Part shown: positions 16,219 to 25,876 of the stretch, in pieces | How the letters are laid out: every line of letters begins with the position of its first letter | How positions within the stretch are numbered: the stretch's first letter is position 1 | From: Oscillospiraceae bacterium | GTDB taxonomy: Bacteria; Bacillota; Clostridia; Oscillospirales; Ruminococcaceae | DNA length: 64,000 nt | Reading direction: 5' to 3' | Assembly: GCA_003512525.1 (NCBI GenBank) | Contig: DOQG01000003.1 | Location: forward strand, 75,131 to 139,130 | Made by a program: the position numbers and the translations under genes | The notes under the pieces: model-generated | Told to the model about the DNA's origin: nothing | Databases searched by the model: none | Seen by the model: the letters and a program-made list of their open reading frames with translations, nothing else

Positions 16219-18237
16219 GTGAGGCGGAAATTAGCGGCTGTTGGAGCAGCATATCTGATAGGACTGATTTTCGCCACAATTTTCATAAAATTTGCAATTT
16301 TTCTCATTTGTGGAGTAATATTACTTGTACTCTCAGCAGTTACGGTGGCACTTATACCGAAAAAATATGATATTACCGCTGTACTGCTTTGCTGTGCAAT
16401 TGGTATTGCCGTATATTTTGCAGTATCTTCACAGCTTGACAAAGCGGCAGAACCCCTTTTGGGCGGTACATATGATATAAGCGCAACCGTAACTTCAAAA
16501 AAGACAACAGGCACAGACAGTGCAATTTTTACACTTGAAAGCAACACCGAAAACGGCAAGGTAGGTATACTGCTCTACTCAGACGATATAAACGCAGAAA
16601 AAGGCGACACGCTCCGCTTTGATGCAGAGCTCAGCAAGCTTTATAACACTGCAGCATACGCAATCGCCGACAGATACCGCTCAGACGGCATTACGCTGTC
16701 TGCAACGCTGAAAAGTGATATCACGGTAACAAAAGGCAGTTATCCTCTGTCATTCATCGACAACTATCGTAGTTATCTGATAAGCAAAATCGATGCAGAG
16801 TTTTCCGATGACAGCGGAGCACTTATGAAAGGTATTTTCGCAGGTGATAAAAGTACGCTTTCCGATGAACTGTACTATGATATCAAGGCGGCGGGCGTTG
16901 CTCACCTGACAGCAGTATCAGGTATGCACTTAACGCTTATTATGACGATACTTATAGCAGTGTTATCCGCATCGGGCGCAGCAAAGGCATATCGAGTGCG
17001 CTTTTTGCTAACAATACTGCTGACGCTGTGCTTTATGACCTTTTTCGGATTTACACCATCGGTTATGAGAAGCGGAATAATGATCATCATATCGAATATC
17101 GGTGCGGTTTTCTACCGAAAGAGCGACTGCATAACCTCTGTAGGTCTTGCGGTGCTGGTTATAACGCTTTTTGATCCACTATCCTGCACTGACGCAGGAC
17201 TTATACTGTCGGCTGTCACAACACTCGGTGCGGGTGCTGCCGCTCCCGGTGTATCCAAAAAGCTTACCGGTTTATTTCCACGGCTTAATAAAAAGCTTTG
17301 CGATACGCTGTGCGTTTCAATATGCGCGGCACTTGCCGGCATACCGCTGTCCGCTGTATATTTCGGTACGTTTTCACTTGCCGGCATATTCGTATCGGTT
17401 ATCGTGCTCCCGCTTTTCACGGTGTGCCTTACAGCGATGCTTATTTTTGCATTGACAGGTGGATTTCTCACACCAGTTGCCGTCATAGCACATTTTTGCT
17501 GTGATATAATGCGTGCGGTGTTCTCGTTCTTTGCCACTATACCTTTTTTGCATTTCAGCTGTGACTCACTCACTGTAATAATAACACTTATTGTTACTCT
17601 CACAGCCGCAGTAATTGCGATCATACTGACTCGCAGAAAACATATAACGGCAATCTTGCTGACTGCCGCGCTGTGCTTTACAGCGATAAATGCAACGCTT
17701 CCGCTTCTGCCGATGAACAATGTAGAAATACTTCTTCACAGTGACGGAAAAAACGGCTCTGTCGTTGTAATCTCCGATGATATTTCAGCTGCCGTTCTTA
17801 TCGGAAATGACAAGAAGGAGCTCAACATAATAAGAAGCGAAATACTTGACAGAAATAAAACCGCTTCAGACCTTACTGTTCTTTGCCTTGATGATTATGA
17901 TGATGAGATTATCGGCACGGCAAGCGGTTTTTCATATGCTGTATCACTTTGCAACGACAATAACGGTATTGTCGGCAGATACTTTTCACTTGACTGTAAA
18001 AATAACTCGGTACTGCTCACAGCATTTGATACACAGATAAACATCTCAGATGTCAGAAATATAAAAGAGAATACTGCTAATATTCTGTGGGGCAAAAGCA
18101 AATCTGTTTCTACATCCGCTCCATGCTTTTTCATAAACAGATACTCAAAAAGCAAAAACTGTGTATCAGTGTATTACACGGATTGCAAAATAACTGTTAC
18201 CGCCGCCGGAATGACCGTCCAAACAGTAAACAGATAG
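16219..18237 (+). CDS. comEC: ComEC/Rec2-family DNA-uptake channel, nuclease motif not visible
   Basis: 672 residues from a GTG at 16219 (AAAGGT upstream), 13 bases after the HIT gene. Order: two to three N-terminal helices (1-80), DUF4131-like soluble part (90-185), and the Competence domain (about 195-480), which begins LMKGIFAGDKSTLSDELYYDIKAAGVAHLTAVSGMH and has about ten helices. Residues 500-672 occupy the place of the usual metallo-beta-lactamase domain but show no HxHxDH motif or further metal His. ComEC translocates single-stranded DNA across the membrane in transformation. Whether this copy degrades the second strand is doubtful. No other com genes are in the window. Confidence 0.88.
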   Translation: MRRKLAAVGAAYLIGLIFATIFIKFAIFLICGVILLVLSAVTVALIPKKYDITAVLLCCAIGIAVYFAVSSQLDKAAEPLLGGTYDISATVTSKKTTGTDSAIFTLESNTENGKVGILLYSDDINAEKGDTLRFDAELSKLYNTAAYAIADRYRSDGITLSATLKSDITVTKGSYPLSFIDNYRSYLISKIDAEFSDDSGALMKGIFAGDKSTLSDELYYDIKAAGVAHLTAVSGMHLTLIMTILIAVLSASGAAKAYRVRFLLTILLTLCFMTFFGFTPSVMRSGIMIIISNIGAVFYRKSDCITSVGLAVLVITLFDPLSCTDAGLILSAVTTLGAGAAAPGVSKKLTGLFPRLNKKLCDTLCVSICAALAGIPLSAVYFGTFSLAGIFVSVIVLPLFTVCLTAMLIFALTGGFLTPVAVIAHFCCDIMRAVFSFFATIPFLHFSCDSLTVIITLIVTLTAAVIAIILTRRKHITAILLTAALCFTAINATLPLLPMNNVEILLHSDGKNGSVVVISDDISAAVLIGNDKKELNIIRSEILDRNKTASDLTVLCLDDYDDEIIGTASGFSYAVSLCNDNNGIVGRYFSLDCKNNSVLLTAFDTQINISDVRNIKENTANILWGKSKSVSTSAPCFFINRYSKSKNCVSVYYTDCKITVTAAGMTVQTVNR

Positions 18238-18251
18238 AAAGGAGCGATAAT

Positions 18252-19304
18252 ATGAAGTATGATGAGGATAAACTATCATCTGCCATAAAAAGCGGAGATA
18301 TCAGCCGCATAAACTATCTTTACGGCGATGAGCGATTTCTTGTAAAAACCTACACCGACCGACTTCTTGACACAACTATAGGTAAAGACAGAAACGATAT
18401 CAACCTGACAAAGCTAGGCAGCACGTTCCCCGTTGACGTTCTTACAGACAGCATAGAAAGTATGCCGCTGTTTTCCGACAAAAAGGTCGTGCTTATCAGC
18501 GACCTTGATATGGAAAAGTTTGACGAGAACGCCATAGAAACGATACTTTCCTCGTTTAAAGACATACCCGATGAGTGCACCGTCATAATCAGCATAACGG
18601 GAAGCTCCGAACAGATAAAAAAAGCAAAGAACAAAAAGCTTATTACCGCTCTTTCAAAGCAGAAAAACGCTGCAGTATGCGAGTTTACGCATCTTACTCC
18701 TGCAAGGGTCACGGAACTTATCATGAAAAAAGCGGCAAAACGCGGCTGCGTGATATCCCGACCTAACGCTCAGCATATAGCAGAGCTTACTCTGTGTGAC
18801 TTATCGCTCAGCTCTGCCGAAACCGACAAGCTGTGCAGTTATGTCGGCACAGGCGAGATAACCGCCGAAATGATAGACAAGTTGACTATAAAGCAACTTG
18901 ACACAAGCATATATTCGCTTGCGGCAGAGCTTACCAAGGGTAACCGCAAGCAGGCACTTCTTATACTTGACGATCTTATTGCACAGAAGATAGACCCTAT
19001 CGTGATACTTGCATCACTCTCGTCAAACTACATTGACTTCTATCGCGCTAAAGCGGCACAAAGTACAGGCAAGTCCGCATCACTGGTTGCCGAAGACTTT
19101 GGCTACGCAAAGAACCGTACATTCGTTGTGACAAAAGCAATGAACCTGGTTTCACGGCTTGATATGACACATATAAGAAACTGCCTTGATATACTGTTCA
19201 ATGCCGATCATTTGCTTAAAACTTCTGCCATAAACGGCAGAACCGTGCTTGAAGAAACGATAGTAAAGCTTTCTCCCGAAAAGAGCAGGAGGGCGTACTA
19301 TTGA
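18252..19304 (+). CDS. holA: DNA polymerase III, delta subunit
   Basis: 350 residues. Delta opens the sliding clamp within the clamp loader. The family pattern is clear: INYLYGDERFLVKTYTDRL at the N-terminus, SMPLFSDKKVVLISDLDMEKF, a C-terminal domain with QLDTSIYSLAAELTKGNRKQALLILDDLIAQKIDPIVILASLSSNYIDFYRAK. The start at 18252 is fixed by AGAAAGGAG; a longer frame extends into comEC without a binding site. comEC-holA order is common in Firmicutes. Confidence 0.93.
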   Translation: MKYDEDKLSSAIKSGDISRINYLYGDERFLVKTYTDRLLDTTIGKDRNDINLTKLGSTFPVDVLTDSIESMPLFSDKKVVLISDLDMEKFDENAIETILSSFKDIPDECTVIISITGSSEQIKKAKNKKLITALSKQKNAAVCEFTHLTPARVTELIMKKAAKRGCVISRPNAQHIAELTLCDLSLSSAETDKLCSYVGTGEITAEMIDKLTIKQLDTSIYSLAAELTKGNRKQALLILDDLIAQKIDPIVILASLSSNYIDFYRAKAAQSTGKSASLVAEDFGYAKNRTFVVTKAMNLVSRLDMTHIRNCLDILFNADHLLKTSAINGRTVLEETIVKLSPEKSRRAYY

Positions 19305-19900
19305 TAAAATTAAATCAGGCAGTGATAGTCGAAGGTAAATACGATAAAATAAAGCTCTCTTCCCTGCTAGATGCCGTAATAATCACAACAGACGGCTTCG
19401 GCATATATAAGGACAAAGAAAAAACAGAGCTAATACGTACTCTTGCTTTGACCTGCGGGATAGTAATACTTACCGACAGCGACACAGCGGGACTGCGTAT
19501 AAGAAATCATATAAAAGGCTGCTGTAAAGGCGGAAAGATCACAAACGTATTCGTGCCGCAGGTAAAAGGTAAAGAAAAGCGCAAGCTTAATCCATCTGCC
19601 GAGGGTTATCTCGGAGTCGAAGGTATAAGCTCCGATATCCTGCACGATGCGCTGTTAAAAGCGGGTGTTACTGCAGAAAACTGCAAGAAAGAGGACTTCC
19701 TTACCAAAGCTGATATGATGGAGGGCGGTATGGCAGGCTTTCCCGGCAGTGCTGAAAAGCGCCGTAAAGTTCTCGTAGCTCTGGGTTTGCCGCCTATACT
19801 AAGCACCAATACTATGCTTGAAGTAATAAACAGGCTGTACACAAAAGAAGAATATGAAAAGGCAGTCAGCGCTGCCGAAAATCAGACAACTGAAAGGTAA
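19301..19900 (+). CDS. RNase M5-like Toprim/DUF4093 protein
   Basis: 199 residues. The Toprim motifs are AVIVEGKYDKIKLSSLL (catalytic Glu) and VILTDSDTAGLRIRNHI (DxD). The C-terminal part (about 120-185) matches DUF4093. RNase M5 (RnmV) matures 5S rRNA; this is the shorter Clostridial relative, so 5S processing is probable but not certain. It starts with a TTG at 19301 that overlaps the holA stop by 4 bases, with AGGAGGG 7 bases upstream, which points to translational coupling. Confidence 0.86.
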   Translation: MIKLNQAVIVEGKYDKIKLSSLLDAVIITTDGFGIYKDKEKTELIRTLALTCGIVILTDSDTAGLRIRNHIKGCCKGGKITNVFVPQVKGKEKRKLNPSAEGYLGVEGISSDILHDALLKAGVTAENCKKEDFLTKADMMEGGMAGFPGSAEKRRKVLVALGLPPILSTNTMLEVINRLYTKEEYEKAVSAAENQTTER

Positions 19901-19907
19901 CCTAATT

Positions 19908-21350
19908 ATGGTATTTTCAACATCGATATTCATTTATCTGTTCTTGCCGATAACCCTATTGATATATTATATTACGCCCAAAAAAGGCAAGAACCTGATA
20001 ATCCTGCTCAGCGGACTTCTCTTCTATTCATGGGGTGAGCCGATATATGTCATTGTAATGCTTATTTCAACGATGATAGACTATTTTGCCGGACTTGTGA
20101 TGAATCACTTTGAGGGGAAAAAACTCCCTCGCAGGATATGCCTCATAGTGTCGGTCGTAATGAACCTCGGACTTCTCGGGGTGTTTAAGTACAGCGGATT
20201 TATCGCGGAAAACATCAACGCAATAGCTGGAAGTCAGATAATCGATATAAACAATATGAACTTCTTTGGTATAGACTTCCTGCCAATGAATATGCTACCT
20301 ATAGGTATAAGTTTCTTCACATTCCAGTCTATGTCGTATACGATAGACCTTTATATGGGGAATGTTAAGGTGCAGAAAAATCCGATAAGCTTTGCGGCAT
20401 TCGTTACGCTGTTCCCGCAGATAGTCGCAGGTCCTATCGTAAGATATGACGATGTGGCAAAAGAACTTGACGACAGAAGCATTACTATTGACCTCATATA
20501 TGACGGCATCGTACGTTTTATCATCGGACTTTCTAAGAAAGTACTGATTGCAAACAGTATAGGTGCATTATGGACGGCGGTCAAGGGCACGGATATCTCT
20601 CAGGTATCGGTAGTAAGCTCGTGGCTAGGAATACTTGCATTCACATTCCAGATTTACTTTGACTTCTCAGGATACTCGGATATGGCAATAGGTCTTGGTA
20701 AAATGATGGGCTTCCACTTTCCCGAAAATTTCAATTATCCCTATCTTTCTAAAAGTATTTCTGAATTCTGGCGAAGATGGCACATCACACTTGGTTCTTG
20801 GTTCAAATCGTATGTCTATTTTCCTCTCGGAGGAAACCGTAAAGGTATGCCCAGAACAATTATGAATCTTGCAATAACATGGTTTCTGACAGGTGTTTGG
20901 CACGGCGCAAGCTGGAACTTCATACTTTGGGGTTCCCTTTATGGTATTGTTATCATCCTTGAGAAACTTTTTCTCGGAAAGTGGTTGCAGAAAATTCCGG
21001 CGGTATTCTGCCACATTTATACAATGCTGCTTGTAATACTCGGCTGGGTACTGTTCGATACGGCTGACTTACCCACAGCCGCCGCTTATATAGCCAATAT
21101 GTTCGGCGCTGGCGGCACACCGTTTATAGACAGCACCGCAATGTACCAGATAGCAACATACGGAATTACGTTCATAATCTGCATAATAGGATGTACCGAC
21201 CTGCCTAAACTTGGGGTGGAATTTATAAAAAAGAAAATCCCACCGATCATAAACTACGGCGGAATTGTTGCCATCATGGGAATGTTCGTTATGTGCGCGG
21301 CATATCTTGTCGACCAGACATATAACCCGTTCCTGTATTTTAATTTCTGA
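19908..21350 (+). CDS. MBOAT-family O-acyltransferase (AlgI/DltB-like)
   Basis: 480 residues, about ten to eleven membrane helices. The AlgI pattern is clear: FNSTxF-like start MVFSTSIFIYLFLPI, FPQIVAGPIVRYDDV, IYFDFSGYSDMAIGLGKMMGF, PENFNYPYLSKSISEFWRRWHITLGSWFKSYVYFPLGG and the catalytic His region TWFLTGVWHGASWNFILWG. It should move an acyl group (likely acetyl) across the membrane to an extracellular polymer. The ATG at 19908 follows GAAAGG; a frame from 19854 overlaps the previous gene. The next gene encodes its probable extracellular partner. Confidence 0.93.
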   Translation: MVFSTSIFIYLFLPITLLIYYITPKKGKNLIILLSGLLFYSWGEPIYVIVMLISTMIDYFAGLVMNHFEGKKLPRRICLIVSVVMNLGLLGVFKYSGFIAENINAIAGSQIIDINNMNFFGIDFLPMNMLPIGISFFTFQSMSYTIDLYMGNVKVQKNPISFAAFVTLFPQIVAGPIVRYDDVAKELDDRSITIDLIYDGIVRFIIGLSKKVLIANSIGALWTAVKGTDISQVSVVSSWLGILAFTFQIYFDFSGYSDMAIGLGKMMGFHFPENFNYPYLSKSISEFWRRWHITLGSWFKSYVYFPLGGNRKGMPRTIMNLAITWFLTGVWHGASWNFILWGSLYGIVIILEKLFLGKWLQKIPAVFCHIYTMLLVILGWVLFDTADLPTAAAYIANMFGAGGTPFIDSTAMYQIATYGITFIICIIGCTDLPKLGVEFIKKKIPPIINYGGIVAIMGMFVMCAAYLVDQTYNPFLYFNF

Positions 21351-21366
21351 GAAAGGAACAGACAAA

Positions 21367-22551
21367 ATGAAAAAAGAGAATATCTATAAAATCCTGCTCA
21401 TCGGACTGTTTGCTCTTATCTCGATCACAGTACCTGTTGCAACAATCATTTCAAGCGCACAGTTACCTGAAAATGCATTCAGCGAAAACGAAAACAGATA
21501 TCTTGAAAAAATGCCGGAGTTCAACTTTGATACAGTAACCGACAAGTCATTTATGACAAAATTCGAAAACTTTTTTGCTGACAGAATAGTCATGCGTGAG
21601 CAATGGATAGGGCTTATGAATGACTTTGACCGCATACTCGGTAAAAAAGAGATAAAGGGAATATTTACCGAGGACGGCAGAATGATGCAGTCATGGAGAA
21701 CCGGCGACTACAGTGTCGACAGCGTAAACAAAAATCTTTCGGCAATGGAGAAATTCGCCGAGAAGTACCCTAAGATAAAAATGTACTTTATGCTTGCTCC
21801 TAACGCACAGGAAATATACAGTGACACACTTCCTGCGAATTGCGGGGCTGCCGATCAGAAGCTGTTCATCAAAAGCTGCTATGAAAGCCTGCCCAATATA
21901 ACAGGTATAGACGTGTACTCGGGACTGCTTGCGGCTAAAAACGAATATATATACTACCGTACCGACCATCACTGGACGAGCTACGGTGCATATATAGGAT
22001 ATAAATCTGCTGCATCTGCTATGAACTTCACTGCCTACAGCGAAGACAAATTCAGCGTTGAGCACGCTTCTAACGAGTTCAGGGGAACTCTCTACTCAAA
22101 GACACTCGACAACAGCATCACACCCGACACTATCGACATTTACGCACTGGCGAACAATGAGCCGCAGGTAAAGGTTTCTGTCTACAAGAGCGGTGCAAAA
22201 CCCGACAGCTCATATAACAGTCTGTATTTCCGCAAATTTCTTGATGTAAAGGACAAATATTCCACATTTCTCGGTCAGAACGTACCTCGGATAGATATTA
22301 AAAGCGAGATCCCAAAAGAATATGATAAAGGAAATCTGTTGGTAATAAAAGACAGCTATGCGCACTCTTTAATACCTTTCCTTACTAAAAACTATAGCCA
22401 TATAACGGTACTTGACCTCAGATATATAAACAGCGATCTGTCAAATATCGGTGTAAATCCAAAAGATTACGAAAACGTTCTGTTTATGTACAATGTAATA
22501 ACATTCTCGCAGGATACAAACGTCAAAAAGCTCGACTTTATAGTTGAATAA
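21367..22551 (+). CDS. DHHW-family (AlgX/AlgJ-like) extracellular protein
   Basis: 394 residues from the ATG at 21367 (GAAAGGA upstream). One N-terminal transmembrane or uncleaved signal helix (about 6-28) is followed by an extracellular domain with ENRYLEKMPEF, the AlgX/SGNH-like motif YYRTDHHWTSYGAYIGY and GNLLVIKDSYAHSLIPFL, where the DSY serine would be catalytic. These proteins pair with MBOAT transferases to O-acetylate polysaccharides. The 16-base gap to the MBOAT gene supports a shared job on a cell-envelope polymer that is not identified here. Confidence 0.9.
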   Translation: MKKENIYKILLIGLFALISITVPVATIISSAQLPENAFSENENRYLEKMPEFNFDTVTDKSFMTKFENFFADRIVMREQWIGLMNDFDRILGKKEIKGIFTEDGRMMQSWRTGDYSVDSVNKNLSAMEKFAEKYPKIKMYFMLAPNAQEIYSDTLPANCGAADQKLFIKSCYESLPNITGIDVYSGLLAAKNEYIYYRTDHHWTSYGAYIGYKSAASAMNFTAYSEDKFSVEHASNEFRGTLYSKTLDNSITPDTIDIYALANNEPQVKVSVYKSGAKPDSSYNSLYFRKFLDVKDKYSTFLGQNVPRIDIKSEIPKEYDKGNLLVIKDSYAHSLIPFLTKNYSHITVLDLRYINSDLSNIGVNPKDYENVLFMYNVITFSQDTNVKKLDFIVE

Positions 22552-22555
22552 ACCT

Positions 22556-22582
22556 CTGCCCCTCCGGTATTCGGAGGGGCAG
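22556..22582 (+). terminator. Hairpin after the MBOAT/DHHW operon
   Basis: CTGCCCCTCC (22556-22565) pairs with GGAGGGGCAG (22573-22582). No T-run follows, so it may be a weak terminator or an mRNA-end stabiliser. Confidence 0.6.
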
Positions 22583-22629
22583 AAAATCAGTATGAAGTTA
22601 GTTTATTCTAACTTTTTTCTCAAAACCTA

Positions 22630-22658
22630 TTGACTATTGCAAAACAGTGTGATATAAT
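22630..22658 (+). promoter_or_regulatory. Enolase promoter
   Basis: TTGACT (22630-22635) and TATAAT (22653-22658), 17-base spacer. The palindrome at 22667-22682 lies at the expected transcription start. Confidence 0.85.
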
Positions 22659-22666
22659 CCTCATTA

Positions 22667-22682
22667 GTTAGTTGACGCTAAC
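22667..22682 (+). promoter_or_regulatory. GTTAG-N6-CTAAC operator-like palindrome at the enolase promoter
   Basis: GTTAG (22667-22671), spacer TTGACG, CTAAC (22678-22682). Two further copies of the same 16-base design stand at 33714-33729 and 33793-33808 upstream of the DUF2325-flavodoxin operon. The one at 33714 is placed almost identically relative to its -10 box (7 bases between -10 and palindrome there, 8 here). The binding protein is unknown. Confidence 0.6.
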
Positions 22683-22715
22683 CAATTTTAACCGCCCGAT
22701 AAGTATTAACCCTGA

Positions 22716-24071
<1,356 letters not shown>

Positions 24072-24104
24072 ATTAAATAATGCATTCGTCTCCTTTCAAA
24101 TAAC

Positions 24105-24145
24105 AAAAACTCCCGTCAGCTTTATACTGCAACGGGAGTTTTTGT
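24105..24145 (+). terminator. Terminator after eno
   Basis: AAAAACTCCCGT (24105-24116) pairs with ACGGGAGTTTTT (24132-24143), ending in a T-run. The A-tract on the other side may let it serve the opposing DUF305 gene too. Confidence 0.85.
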
Positions 24146-24211
24146 GTTATAGAAATATTCATGAAAAACTTAAAGCGGCGATAGAAGCTTTTCACCGCCG
24201 CTTACCGAATT

Positions 24212-24778
24212 TTATTCCGAATAACATTTCATGACTTTCTTCATCTCTTCCACACCCTTAAATTGAGACTCTATCATTTCATTCAGCATGAGTCTCAGCC
24301 GAGGACATATGTTGAACCTGAGTGCATTCCTGCTCATTGCTATGCCGCCCTCATGATGCGGTATCATCTGCCTTATATAGTTTATATTGATGTTGTTGTC
24401 GGGACACGCCGACTTCATTCGACTGAACATATTCTGCGTTACGGTACCGTACTGTCTTCTGTAAGCACACATTGACTGCGGATCGTTTCTGTATCTCCTG
24501 CAGCCGCAAAATATCTCCCTCATCGTTTCTACATCTTTAGTCTGACCGTTTATTATTTTCTGTGCTGTCTCCTGAAGACATATATCGGTAGTATATTTAA
24601 GCAGTTCTTCAGAAAATTTAACAGCAGCCTCGTGGTGTGGTATCATAGTTACAATAAAATCAGCCGATACACTGTCGTTTATCCTTATATTACTCATATT
24701 TGAGATCATGTTGTTAAGTATCTTTTCACTGCATACAAGATACTTCTGCGTGACTATGCTGAATGTACATTTTTCCAT
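24212..24778 (-). CDS. DUF305 four-helix (ferritin-like) protein
   Basis: 188 residues without a signal peptide. It holds two DUF305-type signatures, FIVTMIPHHEAAVKFSEELL (about 43-62) and YIRQMIPHHEGGIAMSRNAL (about 130-150), each with an MIPHHE metal-like motif. The family forms four-helix bundles often linked to copper handling, and is frequently exported; this one appears cytoplasmic. Several Cys (CGCRRY, CAYRR) lie between the two repeats. It stands alone and divergent from the lipoprotein gene. Function remains unknown. Confidence 0.82.
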   Translation of the reverse strand: MEKCTFSIVTQKYLVCSEKILNNMISNMSNIRINDSVSADFIVTMIPHHEAAVKFSEELLKYTTDICLQETAQKIINGQTKDVETMREIFCGCRRYRNDPQSMCAYRRQYGTVTQNMFSRMKSACPDNNININYIRQMIPHHEGGIAMSRNALRFNICPRLRLMLNEMIESQFKGVEEMKKVMKCYSE

Positions 24779-24919
24779 AATTACCTCCGATATGTTTTAT
24801 ACCAGTCTATGAAAAACGCACGGATTTGTTGACATCATATGCATCACCTTTCAGATGTGTTGCAATAAAGACGGTTAAATGAAATTTCTTTCACAAAAGT
24901 CATTTAACAGGCTCTGTAT

Positions 24920-24948
24920 TTGACTTTTTACCTGTGATGTGCTAAAAT
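24920..24948 (+). promoter_or_regulatory. Promoter for the Ser-rich lipoprotein
   Basis: TTGACT (24920-24925) and TAAAAT (24943-24948), 17-base spacer, 55 bases before the ATG. Confidence 0.75.
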
Positions 24949-25002
24949 ATCATTTGCAAAGCCATTTTGACTCACTTTACCCCTGAAAGGATTTAACAAA
25001 AA

Positions 25003-25749
25003 ATGAAATCATTATATATAAAACTGATAGCCGCTTCTCTTGCGCTTTCCTGCACTGCGGCACTTACAGCCTGCAGCTCTTCACAGACTTCTTCCGATAC
25101 ATCATCAGATGCCGATATCGGAGGTTCTACCTCTGTATCCGAGCAGGAAAACAACAATAATACCGAAAATTCCGGTAGCTCAGAAAATGTAGACTCCTCT
25201 ACTCACTCGGACGGCAACTCTGCCGATAATTCCGACAGCAGTACAACCGAAGATAAACCTTCAGCCTCCGGCAACACCGAAAGCACAGTATCGTCAGTAA
25301 CATACGAACCCGTAAAGGACGGAAAATTCACGCTCGCAAATGAAAAGCTGTCTTTCAAAATGCCTGACGGCTGGAAGCTTGTCAGTGCATCTCTTGCGTA
25401 TCAGTTTGCATCTGAGGACGAAACAGACGAAAACAAATTCAACCTCGTTGTCAGCAAAACTGACAGCCCGATAGAAAATGTGACATCAGATCAGATGACA
25501 GCCACCTATGCCGCTACAATGGAAAATTTCAAGCTCGTATCATTCGAGCACACCGAGATAGCGGGCAAACAGGCGGTATATATGCAACTCACCGGTATGG
25601 TATCACAGGTGACAAAGCAGACAACTATCACGCAGTATATGATACAGTCGGGAGAAGACGCATATTGTTTCTCTTTCACACAGTCATCAGAAGACGAAAC
25701 ATTTCCGGACCTTATAACAGAGGTTATCGACTCACTTGAAATTAAGTAA
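25003..25749 (+). CDS. Ser/Asn-rich lipoprotein with PsbP/DcrB-like C-terminal domain
   Basis: 248 residues. A lipoprotein signal peptide ends in LTAC (Cys about 24). Residues 25-95 are a disordered Ser/Asn/Asp/Glu/Thr spacer typical of wall-crossing linkers. Residues 100-248 form a small alpha/beta domain: FTLANEKLSFKMPDGWKLVSASL, then HTEIAGKQAVYMQLTG and a final ETFPDLITEVIDSLEI. This resembles PsbP/DcrB (DUF1795)-type domains that start with a PxGW motif. The role is unknown. RBS GAAAGGA precedes the ATG, and a terminator follows. Confidence 0.8.
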   Translation: MKSLYIKLIAASLALSCTAALTACSSSQTSSDTSSDADIGGSTSVSEQENNNNTENSGSSENVDSSTHSDGNSADNSDSSTTEDKPSASGNTESTVSSVTYEPVKDGKFTLANEKLSFKMPDGWKLVSASLAYQFASEDETDENKFNLVVSKTDSPIENVTSDQMTATYAATMENFKLVSFEHTEIAGKQAVYMQLTGMVSQVTKQTTITQYMIQSGEDAYCFSFTQSSEDETFPDLITEVIDSLEIK

Positions 25750-25760
25750 ATAGTATCTAA

Positions 25761-25791
25761 GGAACAGCGGTAAAAAGCTGTTCTTTTTTGG
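25761..25791 (+). terminator. Terminator after the lipoprotein gene
   Basis: GGAACAGC (25761-25768) pairs with GCTGTTCT (25778-25785) and is followed by TTTTTG. Confidence 0.85.
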
Positions 25792-25876
25792 ATTTAAACG
25801 TATACCGTTGCATTTCCTCTGCGGATATGCTACAATATATCAGAAAATAACAGCCATTCGGCAAACAGGAGTTACT

